Position numbers and translations under genes: made by a program | Shown here: in pieces, positions 1 to 8,898 of the stretch | Layout: every line of letters begins with the position of its first letter | Position numbering within the stretch: position 1 is the stretch's first letter | Source: an uncultured Lachnospiraceae bacterium | GTDB lineage: Bacteria > Bacillota > Clostridia > Lachnospirales > Lachnospiraceae | Length of the DNA stretch: 58,003 nucleotides | Direction of reading: 5' to 3' | Assembly (NCBI GenBank): GCA_910589265.1 | Contig: CAJUTQ010000060.1 | Span: 1 to 58,003 of the forward strand | The notes under the pieces: generated by a model | Told to the model about the DNA's origin: nothing | Seen by the model: only the letters and a program-made list of their open reading frames with translations | Database searches by the model: none

Positions 1-66
1 ACGGATGAAGAAATGCGGGAAATGGAACGGGAATACGGAAAACGTACCAAACGTCAAACCGCCTAA
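1..66 (+). CDS. C-terminal tail of an unidentified protein (5' end outside window)
   Basis: Frame 1 is open from the first base and ends at TAA 64-66, giving about 21 residues rich in Glu, Arg and Lys (it begins TDEEMREME). The highly charged tail is followed by hairpins, as expected for a real gene end. It is too short to identify. Because mobile-element remnants follow, it may belong to the same conjugative element, but that is inference. Confidence 0.4.
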   Translation, partial: TDEEMREMEREYGKRTKRQTA

Positions 67-102
67 ATATAGGCGTGGCAGGAGAAAGTCTATGCTCCTG
101 CC
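60..102 (+). terminator. Two adjacent hairpins after the partial gene, possible terminator
   Basis: GCCTA/TAGGC (about 60-74) is followed by a perfect 8-bp stem GGCAGGAG/CTCCTGCC (77-84 and 95-102). The following sequence is only weakly T-rich, so a rho-independent terminator is likely but not textbook. Confidence 0.4.
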
Positions 103-184
103 CATACATATCTATTTTTATCCTTATCTGGTATCAATCAAGTTGTATTCCCCAACAATCAAGAATTATAGTGTTAAAATATTA

Positions 185-646
185 TCATTCAAGAGACTTA
201 ATAATGTACTTTTCAAATCTTTCTGGTATTGTATAATTTTTTATATGCTCATAATTAATCATTTTTCCTTTTCCTGAAGAATCTATGTAATATAGTAATT
301 CATCATAACCTAATGGATTGTGCGCCCCTATCTGGGGTGTTACGCCAAACTTTACGGAAATAAAACCATTATTAGGTTTTTCAATTTCCACAATGACAGT
401 TTCATAATTATAAACCGCTATTTCGCCTGAATAATACTCTGAATAGAAATTCTCTACGTGTTTTCTTATATCTTCAATAAACATTGCAACTATCATTTCA
501 TCCTTTATTTCATCTGAAGTTACTGAATTTGAATTAAAAGTTTCCACCAAGTCTTTTTCCTGACTTCCAAACAAACATAATAGTATAATAGTTAGAATAA
601 TAAATAAACTGACAAAAAACAAATTTCTCTTCATAAATAATCCCAT
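185..646 (-). CDS. Small exported/membrane-anchored protein, DUF3888-like
   Basis: A 153-residue protein with an N-terminal hydrophobic segment (about residues 8-27) behind MKR, so it is secreted or anchored with the rest outside the cell. The C-terminal half contains a GAHNPLGYDELLYY stretch that resembles DUF3888-type proteins of Firmicutes (recalled from the family, not searched). ATG at 634 is an alternative start; neither start has a strong ribosome binding site. Function is unknown. It stands alone on the minus strand between a gene tail and a truncated topoisomerase, consistent with cargo of the decayed element around it. Confidence 0.55.
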   Translation of the reverse strand: MGLFMKRNLFFVSLFIILTIILLCLFGSQEKDLVETFNSNSVTSDEIKDEMIVAMFIEDIRKHVENFYSEYYSGEIAVYNYETVIVEIEKPNNGFISVKFGVTPQIGAHNPLGYDELLYYIDSSGKGKMINYEHIKNYTIPERFEKYIIKSLE

Positions 647-875
647 GAATATTTCTTAATTCAAATATATTCATAGACTTATTTCCCAATTCATCTATTT
701 GCTTCTAAATCGAAAGTAGACAAGACACCATAAAAACCTCCGCACAATTCCTATTTATCATTCACTTCTATATTTAACATATATCTCCTCCAGTCATAAC
801 AAAATATCCTTTAATCTCAACGCAAAAAGGTGTATGAAATTGTTGCACCTCACACCCTTGTGCTGTTACTTTCTC

Positions 876-1622
876 TTATTTGCAGACTTTTTGAAACTCC
901 AGTCTGACCTTATACTGCGTTCCTTCGATTACCTTACCATTTTTGATGTAGGAATAATCCTCCACGCCCTCTGGGATAAGGTACGCATCATAGCTGCCTT
1001 TCTTCCCTTTCAAGCCTTTTACAAGGGTCTTTTTCCCTTCCAGCAGGCTTTTTATCTGGCTGTCGGTAAGCACTGTCCCCATTGCCCTTGATACGTTCAT
1101 GCCGCATTTATTTTTGCAGTAAGTGCCGAATTTCCCTTTTACCACATCACCGCCGCATTTCGGACATTTTCCCAATGCAGTCTTTTCGTTTGTTTTCTGT
1201 GCGCCGCCTCCGAACATGGATTTCTGTTCGTCACTGACACTGTGGTAAGTTTGCACAAGTTCTTTTACCATATCCTCTATGCCGCCCATAAATTCCTGCA
1301 TGGAATATTCACCCTTTGCAATGAGCGTCAGAGCATTTTCCCAGTCAGCGGTAAGTTTTGGTGATTTTACCACATCAGGAAGTACGGCAATAAGTTTTAC
1401 GCCGTCCTCCGTTGGTATCACCTGTTTTTTCTCACGTTTTACAAATCCGTCCTTTACCAGCTTTTCAATAATATCTGCCCTTGTCGCAGGTGTACCCAAG
1501 CCTTTCCTCTCCACGTCACCGTCCATATCCTCTGCACCAGCTCTCTCCATTGCGGCTAATAATAAATCTTCTGATGCATTTCTGATTCGCTTTTGCCGTT
1601 CATGATCATTCCTCTTACACAA
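876..1622 (-). pseudogene. topB: DNA topoisomerase III, C-terminal fragment (ICE-type TopB)
   Basis: The open frame keeps only the C-terminal third of a type IA topoisomerase III. It has the ERKGLGTPATRADIIEKL segment (about residues 39-56), a WENALTLIAKGE helix, a zinc-ribbon CPKCGGDV...CKNKCG, and a C-terminal domain rich in Lys and Gly. Full-length TopB is about 600-700 residues, so the catalytic Tyr/TOPRIM part is missing. Homology begins near base 1575. The first 15 or so codons belong to another reading frame joined by a rearrangement. This TopB type is common in Tn1549-like conjugative elements. The GC content is visibly higher than in the backbone genes, supporting transfer. It cannot be an active topoisomerase. 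Confidence 0.85.
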
Positions 1623-1831
1623 ATACCGCTTTCATAAATAATTTCTTCAATTTCTTTATCCGACTTGACAGACTTATTTGCTATGCTTGGAATTTTCTGA
1701 TTTTTAGCATTGATTACATCTGTGAGATTTAACAATCCATTCCTTTGGTTCTTTTTTACGCCAAACAGTTGCGACATCCAATTATAGCTTGATGTTAAAT
1801 TTGTATAATTAATATTCATATTATCCTCCAA
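1556..1831 (-). pseudogene. Truncated accessory protein with NINYTNL start, joined to topB fragment
   Basis: A 91-residue frame starting with MNINYTNLTSSYNWMSQLFG (ATG at about 1819, or the upstream in-frame start at 1831) and ending in GMIMNGKSESEMH. Its last codons overlap the start of the truncated topoisomerase frame, so its natural 3' end appears to have been lost at the join near 1575. I do not recognise a domain. The Asn/Ser-rich start is similar in style to the broken gene just upstream (1871-2709), so the two may be neighbours or paralogues of one accessory module. Product function unknown. Confidence 0.4.
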
Positions 1832-1870
1832 TCATCATCTTGGATTACTTGGGCTATTTTTGTTTTACGC

Positions 1871-2709
1871 TTACATGCTAATATGGGACATATCATTCAA
1901 CATGAATAAAACCTTTTCCATTCCGTTTTCTTTAGAACTGGAAATCTGATAGGCATCTTTCCATGCCTGTGCAAGTGTTACCATTTTTTGCTCTACATTT
2001 TCCTTTGAAGCATAACCTTCTGTTTCCAGATTTTTGCAGGCATCTGCAAAAGACGTTTTAGCACCTCTTATCTTAGACAACTTCTCTACGGTGTCCTTAA
2101 AAGCGGCGGCAGATTTTTTAAATTTTCAGCTAATTCGTCTGCTATAATAGACGTTTTCTGAAATGCTTCATCAAGTCTGTTTAATTTTTCTTGCATTGTC
2201 ATTTTTCGGAAACCTGTTTCTGAATTTTTATCTGCTACATAACGCTCCCTTGTGCCATCTTTGTAACCCTGCACGATTTCATCATAAAGGTTTTCATATG
2301 CTTTGACATAATCCTCCACTTTATTTGAAAGGGTGTATGTATTGCCGTTTTCACGCTGTCCTTTCAATTCGCCCGCTTTTTAAGCCAATTCGCACTCATA
2401 TTAATTGTCAAAAACTGCATTTTTCGACTGTTCTATCAAAGTGTGTTTCTTTTCCATGATATCTCCATCTGCTGACTGTACATCACTTTCTTGGAGTTTC
2501 TTTCGGTAGCTTTCAATGCCCTCTTGCGAAATGGAAATCATTACCCCATTATTGTCTTTCGACGATAGCACACTCATTGTTTTTTGTTCCTTGGAATTGA
2601 ATGTTTTGATTTGACTTGTACTTCCATTTACGTTTACTGACATACTGTATCTTCCTGAATTTAAAAATTTAAAATCCGTTTCTACTATTTCATATTTTAT
2701 ATACTTCAT
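1871..2709 (-). pseudogene. Frameshifted accessory gene in three pieces
   Basis: Three minus-strand frames (2401-2709, 2086-2367, 1871-2080) read as one protein if small indels are restored. At about 2110 an A-run is one base short; restoring it joins ...ENLK to SAAAFKDTVEKLSK and the next piece. At about 2375 another A-run is one base short; restoring it joins MSANWLKK to AGELKGQREN. Near 2398 a stop follows NAVFDN where about two bases seem lost. The restored product would be about 280 residues, hydrophilic and helix-rich, with no motif I can name. A sequencing or assembly error is possible, but three lesions in 840 bp next to other broken genes favour decay. Confidence 0.65.
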
Positions 2710-2823
2710 CGGAATATTTATCCAAATTATTTATAGTAATTTGCATTATTCAATCTATCTGCATTTTAAAGTCATTATTATTTTATCGGCTTGCACCTAC
2801 AATGCAAAATGAGGTGATATTAA

Positions 2824-3175
2824 TGATAGATTATAAAACGATTGGAGCGAAAATCAGGAAATGAAGAATAGCCTGCAATCTGTCACAAAAAAGTTAGCAG
2901 AACTATGTAATGTCGGCACAACCCACATATCCCATATTGAAACAGGAAACTGTATTCCAAGCTTAAAAGTATTTATTGCCATAATAAATGCTTTTTCCTG
3001 TTCTGCTGATGAACTTTTGTGTGATGAACTGGACAGGGCAGAGTATATTTATATTTCTGAAATCACCCAAATTTTAGAAGGCTGCTCCAGCCATGAACTG
3101 ATGATTATTACAGACGCAATACAAGCCTTATTCCGTAGTATTCCTCTTATTGTATTTGGATTAATGGAATTATAA
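2824..3175 (+). pseudogene. XRE-family HTH regulator, disrupted by stop and frameshift
   Basis: ATG 2824 begins MIDYKTIGAKIRK and then hits TGA at 2863. The same frame continues as RIACNLSQ, after which an A-run one base short shifts into the frame reading KKLAELCNVGTTHISHIETG, a clear HTH_3 recognition region, then a Ser/Cys/Asp-rich dimerisation tail to 3175. The intact gene would encode about 115 residues. Small XRE regulators like this are typical of Clostridia conjugative elements. A shortened protein starting at 2861 would lack helix 1 of the HTH and is unlikely to bind DNA. Confidence 0.7.
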
Positions 3176-3246
3176 CATTCTTTTTTTACAAATAAAGAGA
3201 GAACTGGTTTATATTTTGACCAGTCCTCTGTATAAAGAAAGATATG

Positions 3247-3330
3247 TTACCACAATTCTAATGAATCTTCTGCATCTACCCATGTCTATACATCGCCCTC
3301 AAGATACAGCGTTGCATAAATAAAACTCAT
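3247..3330 (-). pseudogene. Very small gene remnant with internal stop
   Basis: Reading from ATG 3330 gives MSFIYATLYLEGDV, a TAG, then TWVDAEDSLELW and a stop at 3247. Two sensible halves around a single in-frame stop suggest a 27-residue protein that has decayed. No family is recognised. Low confidence because of its size. Confidence 0.25.
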
Positions 3331-3707
3331 ATCTTATCCGTCCTTTCTTGTTTGTGTTTTGGAGAAACTTGTAAAAGTATTCCAATCCGTTCTTTCTGTC
3401 CTGTTCATTTCATGTTATAATTCTTGACAAGAAAAACTCGTGTAGCAAGTTTTTCTTATATGTTACAGGTTTTTCTTTCCCTTATTTTTTTCCCTTATGA
3501 GGGCTCGTAACAGGAGGGAAAAAGGATATAACACAAGGGAAAGTATAAGGGCAAACTCACTTGCTATAAATTTAGTATTTTCAAGGGTTTGCGGACTTTT
3601 TGAAGATAAGATATGGCAGCCAATAAATGTTATAAAAAGTGTCTTATCAGAATTCCAGTTTGTCGAAATGTTAGTACTAAGAAATTTGGAGGTTGAAACA
3701 AATTATA
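3331..3707. other. Non-coding stretch with a hairpin
   Basis: No convincing gene. A hairpin AGAAAAACT / AGTTTTTCT (3430-3438 and 3448-3456) is followed by T-rich sequence and could end transcription. A run resembling a ribosome binding site (GGAGG, 3688-3692) precedes the acetyltransferase. Confidence 0.35.
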
Positions 3708-4169
3708 ATGAAAATTCATATCAGAAATGCACAACCAGACGAATATCAAACCATAGAAATAATCATGAAGCAGGTTCAGCAAATGCATATTGATTGGCGA
3801 CCGGACATTTACAAATACAATGAAACGGTATTATCTTTAGAAATATATAAACAAGCCGTAAATGAAAGGACTTTTTTCGTTGCAGAATATGATGGAAATG
3901 TGGCTGGAATTTTATTTATCATATACCGGCATATAGAAAATCCAAATCAGGTGACAAGGAATATTATTTTTGTGGATTCCATGGCTGTAGACGAGAAGTA
4001 TCGTGGAAAAGGAATCGGACACGCATTTTTTGATTTCCTTAAAAATTTAAAAAATGAAAGAGGGTATGATGGAATTGAATTGCAGGTAAACGCAAAAAAT
4101 AAAGCTGCCTATAAAATCTACTCCGATTATGGATTTACCAATAAATCCATAAATATGGAACTTTTATAA
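3708..4169 (+). CDS. GNAT-family N-acetyltransferase
   Basis: A 153-residue protein, the usual length for a single GNAT domain. The acetyl-CoA pyrophosphate-binding signature is clear: VDSMAVDEKYRGKGIG (R/Q-x-x-G-x-G/A type), followed by a helix, the beta-6 strand GIELQVNAKNKAA and a final YSDYGF motif. It would transfer acetyl from acetyl-CoA to an unknown amine. ATG 3708 is chosen because the conserved MKIHIRNAQPDEY start follows it; TTG 3693 is in frame but sits directly on the GGAGG. It is the only clearly intact enzyme gene in this decayed region, possibly element cargo. Substrate cannot be told. Confidence 0.85.
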   Translation: MKIHIRNAQPDEYQTIEIIMKQVQQMHIDWRPDIYKYNETVLSLEIYKQAVNERTFFVAEYDGNVAGILFIIYRHIENPNQVTRNIIFVDSMAVDEKYRGKGIGHAFFDFLKNLKNERGYDGIELQVNAKNKAAYKIYSDYGFTNKSINMELL

Positions 4170-4520
4170 ATTCAAGTTTGTAGAACTATAGCAAACAGAA
4201 AACTGAATAACCGCCGCTACATAAAAATGACACACTAAGACAGGAAATCAAGAAAAGGTTTCCTGTTTTTTTGCGTCCATTTTTGGCATTTTGAAAAATC
4301 TCTAGTATTATACCGTGCAAAGGTGGCACTAAAGGTATTGAGGGAAGTCCACACAGAGGAAACCGCTACTTTTTAAGAGCAGGATTCTACCACAGTACCA
4401 AATTTGGACTATCAGCTCATTTTGTTCTATGGGAATCTTGCTGAGGTTGCCACTCCAAGCCCGCCTTTTTGCGGCTTGCGCCCTTTGAAAAAATCCACCC
4501 ACAAAAGGAGGTTCACATCC
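4170..4520. other. Non-coding leader in front of the mobC stub; possible old transfer origin
   Basis: No gene is supported. A short inverted repeat (CAGGAAA...TTTCCTG, about 4240-4265) is followed by T's and may terminate the acetyltransferase transcript. The 4320-4500 part is higher in GC and sits immediately 5' of mobC, where oriT lies in Tn1549-like elements. That placement is inference; I cannot point to a nic site. Confidence 0.3.
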
Positions 4521-4664
4521 ATGAAAAGATACAACACGCCACACCGCCACAGGGTAATCAAGACACGCTTGATCGAGGAAGAATACTCCGAGTTTTTTGA
4601 GCATGTCACCCTCTGCAAAATGATGAGGTATAAAAAAAGTTGCCCCCCATTTTCAAGGATTTGA
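4521..4664 (+). pseudogene. mobC: MobC-type relaxosome protein, N-terminal stub
   Basis: ATG 4521 has an excellent AAAGGAGG ribosome binding site. The first 36 or so residues (MKRYNTPHRHRVIKTRL, then EEEYSEFFEHVTLC) look like the ribbon-helix-helix start of the MobC accessory proteins of Tn1549-like conjugative elements, which help the relaxase at oriT. Homology stops where the insertion sequence begins (about 4639) and the frame ends at 4664 in IS sequence. No continuation is found after the IS (5853 onward), so the rest was deleted. Non-functional. Confidence 0.65.
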
Positions 4665-4696
4665 GATATAATTAAGAGAATAAGGAGTGAGCAAAA

Positions 4697-4980
4697 ATGG
4701 CAGAAAACAGACAATACGACCATGCATACAAAGTACAGGCCGTGAAGCTTGCAAGAGAAATTGGACAGGCTAAGGCCACTAAAGAACTAGGCGTTCCCAA
4801 GAGTACCAGATATGGATGGGTAAGGGCCAACTGGCTTGGTAATTTTGACCTTAGGGCTGGCTCGCAGACACCGTAAAGCTCTAGGAAGCTTAACGAGGAA
4901 TTCATCCTGCTTCGCCAACCAGTGAAGGAACAGGAAAACGAAATCCGGCGAATCAAAAGGCGATATTGCTTTTTTCTGCC
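4697..4980 (+). pseudogene. IS3-family transposase OrfA, disrupted
   Basis: ATG 4697 with ribosome binding site AAGGAGTG gives MAENRQYDHAYKVQAVKLAR and an HTH region (ATKELGVPKSTRYGWV), the normal OrfA DNA-binding domain. A TAA at 4874 interrupts it. The same frame then continues with a leucine-zipper-like part (KLNEEFILLRQPVKEQENEI) before losing frame at about 4960. Typical OrfA is about 100 residues. This copy is inactive. Confidence 0.75.
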
Positions 4981-4989
4981 AGACACTTC

Positions 4990-5821
4990 ATGTCAGCAGG
5001 CAGGGATTTTACTAGTATCTCGCAAATAAAATCCGTCCATGGAAATATCAGCCCTTGGCGGATGCCATGGAAGAAATTATGGAGGAAGAGGAATGCAAGG
5101 ATACATATGGTCGGATCCGCATGTATCAGGCATTGACAATGAAGCAACTGGAACATTTGGAAATCCCCAGTGAACCGTTTACCGTGTCATGGAGGAAATC
5201 GGGATCAGCTATCATCCCAGGCGCAAACCGAACGAGATCACGAAAGCGGACAGGGAAGCCAGAAAGTCGGACGATCTCTGAAAACGTGATTTCCATGCAG
5301 AAGGACCACTGACAAAATGTATCAAAGACATTCCAAAGAGCAAAGGCAAAGATGGGAAACGATATGTTTCCGCTTTGTTTGACTGCTTTGATTCCAGCGT
5401 GATCGGCCTGGCGATGGACATCAACATGAAAGCGCTTTTATGTGTGCGGACACTGGAACATGCAGCGAAAGCGTATCTGGGTATCCGTGGAGCCATCATC
5501 CATAGTGACAGGGGAAGCCAGTACACCCGTCAGCTTTACCGGGATGCAATCCATCCATATGGCATCCGGCAAAGTATGAACAGCGCAGGTGGAAGATGTC
5601 ATGATAATGCCCGCAGCGAAAGCATGTGGGCCAGAATGAAATCAGAACGGTTATATGACCGCTATGATACGGAGAAGATGAGTACGGATGAACGGAAAAC
5701 CCTCATTTGGAGATATTTCATCAGCTATTGGAATAACCGGAGGCTCTGCTCCTCTAACGGAGGCCTTCCTCCCATGATAAAACGGCAGCGATACTATGAT
5801 TCCCTGAGAGAAGCAGCATAG
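4990..5821 (+). pseudogene. IS3-family transposase OrfB (DDE integrase), frameshifted
   Basis: The best-preserved piece (5375-5821) carries the second half of an rve integrase core: the second catalytic Asp in IIHSDRGSQYT and the catalytic Glu in NARSESMWARMKSE, then the RYFISYWNNRR C-terminal motif. Upstream, fragments such as DTYGRIRMYQ and (another frame) PRRKPN belong to the HTH_21/N-terminal part, separated by at least two frameshifts between 5150 and 5360. Programmed frameshifting joins orfA and orfB in this family, but these lesions fall inside orfB and are not that signal. Confidence 0.8.
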
Positions 5822-5871
5822 GATACAAAACCCTTGAGGAAAATGTGTCAACGAATCTTGACAAAATCAAT

Positions 5872-7130
5872 TTAATAGACCTTATTAAGTTTGTTATCGA
5901 CAAGCCACTGAATATCATCTTCAAATATAGTTTTATATCTTAATGCAAATTTCATATCTGACGGCTCGATTCCATTAGTCGTATATGCAAAAGAAATTTT
6001 ATATCGCCATTCTCCCGGATATACAGCTAATTCTGTATCTATGTCAACTGCATCTTCTATCCTTGTTCCCTCTTTATAAAAGGAATAGGCAACTTTGCCC
6101 GACGGGTCATATACTTCAAAGCTTACAAAGGATACATCGGTAATAGGCTTCCAGTAATGATGTCCAGTCCCATCTATAAGATTTTTTAGAGTAATTGAAA
6201 TATTTATACTATTATTATGGTTCACATAAAAGCTGGTTCCTCCTCCACTAAAGTGACGGAAGCCAAAGAACTTTTGTAGAGATTATTTGATCTCATAAAA
6301 GAAATTAGCGTATCCCCGTACTCACGTTTCGTCTTATCATCAAGTACGGATATGATTTTTTCATCACATGACAATTCACAAGATTTATTCACCTCTTTTT
6401 CCAACAGGTATACAAAAGGATTGAACCAATGAGCGCATACAACAATCTGTATCAGCCATTTGTAAAACATATCTCTCTGTTTGTAATGAATCAGTTCATG
6501 CACAAAGATATAGGATAACTCTTTATCTTCCATATTGCCGACAGGTAAAACAATTCTTGGACGAAAGAAGCCAATCATCATAGGTGAAGATATCAACGGA
6601 TTATAAGACAATTCCACTCTTGTTTTGATACTCAGTTTTTCTTCACAATCAGACAACAGATTTAAGAGCTTAATATCCGATATCTCCGCATTACCCGTTT
6701 TGATGTACTGGATAAAACTTTGGTAAATCGTTATCTTACGGACAAATAGGACTAGTGCCAATGTTGACCAGATAAAGAACAGGCAGACGTATATATTAAA
6801 TGGCTCACGCATGGCAACAGCAGTTATATCCCGGCTTGTCGGTATCGGTTCTGTTTCATTGTTATTCGTATTTGCCAAAACCGATATATTGGGATTTGTA
6901 GGGATTTCGCTTGTTATCACTGTTGTGTCGGACTTTTCAAACAAACTTCCGACAATCGTGGTGTGGGGAGTAAAAGGAAGCAGAAACCGCAGCGCAACAA
7001 TTATCCAAATATAATATTGCCAACGTTTACTAAATTTGGTTTTATATAAGGGCTTCAATCCTAAAATGAGAAGTAATAACAGTGTGCCGGAAACAGACAG
7101 CGATAATAATACTTTCATAAACTCATTCAT
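5872..7130 (-). pseudogene. BlaR1/MecR1-type M56 sensor peptidase with internal deletion
   Basis: The upstream frame (6222-7130, 302 residues) has the N-terminal membrane helices and the M56 zinc-protease motif HELIHYKQRD plus the downstream CELSCDEKI. It reads normally to SLASVTL, then ends early at 6222. The next frame (from 6225 down to 5872) holds a separate soluble C-terminal part, which reads back in frame through GGTSFYVNHNN. The join near 6240 therefore looks like an out-of-frame deletion that removed the last transmembrane helix and linker and fused the two ends. Intact relatives sense a ligand outside the cell and cleave the BlaI partner. The protease domain might still be made, but signalling should be lost. 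Confidence 0.75.
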
Positions 7131-7497
7131 TTTCTTTTCTCCAAAAGATTTCTATTTCTTTCAACTCGTCTGCCGAAAGAATATCCTGCCGTAACAAGGT
7201 GGATACTAAATTTTTCACATTCCCGCCGTAGACTTTATCAAGAAAGCTTTGGGTCTGCAAAGTCTGGTATTCCCCTTCTGTTACCATAGCCACATACTCA
7301 TTTTTCCTGCCTATTTTTTTGACTTTCAAGAACTTTTTTTCTCCTAATCGGGAAAGCAGCGTGAGTACAGTATTATTCTTCCATTCGTTCTTGTCTTTTT
7401 CCAATTCCTCCATAATGAAGGAATATAAAGTAGCCCCTCCATTCTTCCAAATAATTTTCATTAGTACCAGTTCGGATTCAGAAATTTGCTGTGCCAT
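7123..7497 (-). CDS. BlaI/MecI/CopY-family transcriptional repressor
   Basis: A 124-residue winged-helix repressor of normal length: QISESELVLMKIIWKNGGAT (helix 1) and NNTVLTLLSRLGEKKFL (recognition helix), then a C-terminal dimerisation part (NLVSTLLRQDILSADEL). It overlaps the M56 gene by 8 bp, the usual blaI-blaR1 arrangement in which the peptidase inactivates the repressor. Because that peptidase is broken, the repressor would be a permanent one unless it is degraded by other means. Targets are probably its own operon through the repeats just upstream. Located inside mobile-element debris, so probably acquired. Confidence 0.9.
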   Translation of the reverse strand: MAQQISESELVLMKIIWKNGGATLYSFIMEELEKDKNEWKNNTVLTLLSRLGEKKFLKVKKIGRKNEYVAMVTEGEYQTLQTQSFLDKVYGGNVKNLVSTLLRQDILSADELKEIEIFWRKENE

Positions 7498-7512
7498 TTT
7501 ATTCTCCTTTTA

Positions 7513-7558
7513 TATTAACATTTTGTGGGTATGTAAATATATTAACGCTTTGTAGGTA
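7513..7558. promoter_or_regulatory. Direct repeats upstream of the blaI-type gene, candidate operator
   Basis: TATTAACATTTTGTGGGTA (7513-7531) and TATTAACGCTTTGTAGGTA (7540-7558) match at 16 of 19 positions and are 27 bp apart, so they fall on nearly the same DNA face after 2.5 turns. BlaI-family operators usually contain TACA/TGTA half-sites, present here as TGTA. Position directly in front of the repressor fits autoregulation; binding is inferred. Confidence 0.5.
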
Positions 7559-7689
7559 ATAATGCAATGCTCTAAAGGAAATTTAAAAGTTTATAAAAAG
7601 ATATGAAAGATAGTGAGAGGGTTCCGTAGTCGTCGGCATTGTGGCCTTTGGTTCGGAATAGTGTGGTGCTGGCGGTCTATTTATTGTTT

Positions 7690-8068
7690 TTGCTTTTTTA
7701 CCGTACATGAGCATTCATACAGAACTTGCAATGGAGACCCTCAAAAGAGCAATAAAGAAGGAAAAACCGAGTTCTGGTCTGCTCCTGCACAGTGACCAGG
7801 GGCGCCCGTTTACATCACAGAAATTTGTAGATTTTTGCAAGTCCCAGGGAGTTATCCAGAGCATGAGCAAAGCAGGATGCCCTTGTGATCATGCTCCAAT
7901 GGAACGGTTTTAAAAACATTTAAGGAAGAACAAGTATATAGGAATCCATTTATGAATACAAAAGAATTAGATGATGGGGTAGCACAATATGTATTTGTCT
8001 GGTACAACCATGTCAGAACCCATTCGTATAATAATTGGTTGACGCCACTTGAAGCACGAAATATGTAG
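7690..8068 (+). pseudogene. IS3-family transposase, C-terminal fragment
   Basis: Reads HTELAMETLKRAIKKEKPSS, LLHSDQGRPFTSQKFVDFC, QSMSKAGCPCDHAPMERF, then a one-base frameshift near 7911 and on to TFKEEQVYRN, HVRTHSYNNW and LTPLEARNM, stop 8066-8068. The second catalytic Asp (HSDQG) and the Glu (PMERF) are visible; the first Asp and everything before it are missing. It is a different transposase from the 4639-5852 element (different spacing and sequence). The preceding 70 bp carry a short hydrophobic remnant (GGLFIVFAFLPY) of another gene. Confidence 0.8.
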
Positions 8069-8089
8069 TGAACTGTTCGAACAAAGTAT

Positions 8090-8445
8090 TACAAAAATAT
8101 TTGACCATTACAACAGCATGACTGAGCGCATATGGGACGAGTATTTCATGGAGTTTTCGGCAGACTACGAAGCCGAGCAAAAGGAACTAAAAGAGAAAGC
8201 CGCCGTTCTGCAGGGAGAGCTTTCAAGGACGCTGGAAGCCACGGCAAACGCTGAAAAGTTTATGAAAGTGGTACGCAAGTACACCAGCTTTGAGGAACTC
8301 ACCCCTACCCTGTTACGGGAGTTTGTGGAGAAAATCGTTATCCACGAATCAAAAGCCCTTGATGGGAAACGCTGAGGGAAGCTTCGCAGACAGGAAATCG
8401 AAATCTATTATTCTTTTGTCAGCAAGGGAAGTTGCCCGACTAAAG
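8090..8445 (+). pseudogene. Large serine recombinase, C-terminal fragment (ICE integrase tail)
   Basis: Contains EFSADYEAEQKELKEKAAVL (coiled-coil of the zinc-ribbon/recombinase region) and VRKYTSFEELTPTLLREFVE then IVIHES, the typical end of Tn4451/TnpX-type large serine recombinases (DUF4368 region). An in-frame TGA at 8373 is followed by the expected tail RRQEIEIYYSFV in the same frame. The catalytic N-terminal domain is absent and the IS3 remnant abuts it. This suggests the far end of a conjugative element lay here. Confidence 0.75.
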
Positions 8446-8518
8446 CCCAACCTGTCTGGCAGTCAGCCAGATAGGGAACGGCAAAATTTTTTACACTTCT
8501 TTTATTCCTTTATCTCAC

Positions 8519-8758
8519 ATGAGTATAAATGCAATGTATGGATTATGGAGAGTACGTTTTTTTCGGAGTGAACGGAAACTGATAGACTGTTATAGCAGTT
8601 TTTTTGGTGTTCCCCTTGCAAGAGCAACATTGCCTGTAATTGCTATTTTCTTTCTTGCAATATATGGAAGAGTTGTATGGATGTTAATGGCAGCCATCAT
8701 TTTAGGAATTGGACATATAGGAATACATATGCAGCATAGAAAAGAGCTTTCAGAATAA
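8519..8758 (+). CDS. Small hydrophobic protein or C-terminal membrane fragment
   Basis: A 79-residue frame with two predicted membrane segments (about residues 30-47 and 49-68: VPLARATLPVIAIFFLAIYG and MLMAAIILGIGHIGIHMQH). No ribosome binding site precedes ATG 8519. The first 20 or so residues overlap the end of the recombinase remnant, so the true N-terminus may be missing or shifted by one base near 8570. No family recognised. Confidence 0.35.
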   Translation: MSINAMYGLWRVRFFRSERKLIDCYSSFFGVPLARATLPVIAIFFLAIYGRVVWMLMAAIILGIGHIGIHMQHRKELSE

Positions 8759-8898
8759 AAAAATAGAATGAGCAGCCTCCCTTGTTTACAACTATCGAAA
8801 AGTGTATTTACTATCTTTTTCTAAAAATTGAATAAATATTTGTACATTTTTAGATTCTAATTTTTATTAACATAAAATACATGAAAACTAGAAATGGC

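Larger units (their letters stand above)
4639..5852 (+). mobile_element. Decayed IS3-family insertion sequence
   Basis: About 1.2 kb with orfA and orfB remnants in the IS3 order. Imperfect inverted ends can be aligned: GTTGCCCCCCATTTTCAAGG at the left (4639) and, on the complement, GTTGACACATTTTCCTCAAG at the right (from 5852). Both reading frames contain stops and frameshifts, so the element cannot make its own transposase. It truncates mobC on the left and lies within 20 bp of the broken BlaR1-type gene on the right. Deletions must have accompanied or followed insertion because neither flank continues across the element. Confidence 0.75.

Noticed and set aside
5..277. Plus-strand 90-residue frame at the window start
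   Set aside because: It runs through hairpins and antisense to the DUF3888-like gene; the real frame at the left edge is frame 1, ending at 66.
4697..5821. Programmed -1 frameshift between orfA and orfB of the IS3-family element
   Set aside because: There is an in-frame stop inside orfA and extra shifts inside orfB, so the breaks are decay rather than the usual slippery-site arrangement.
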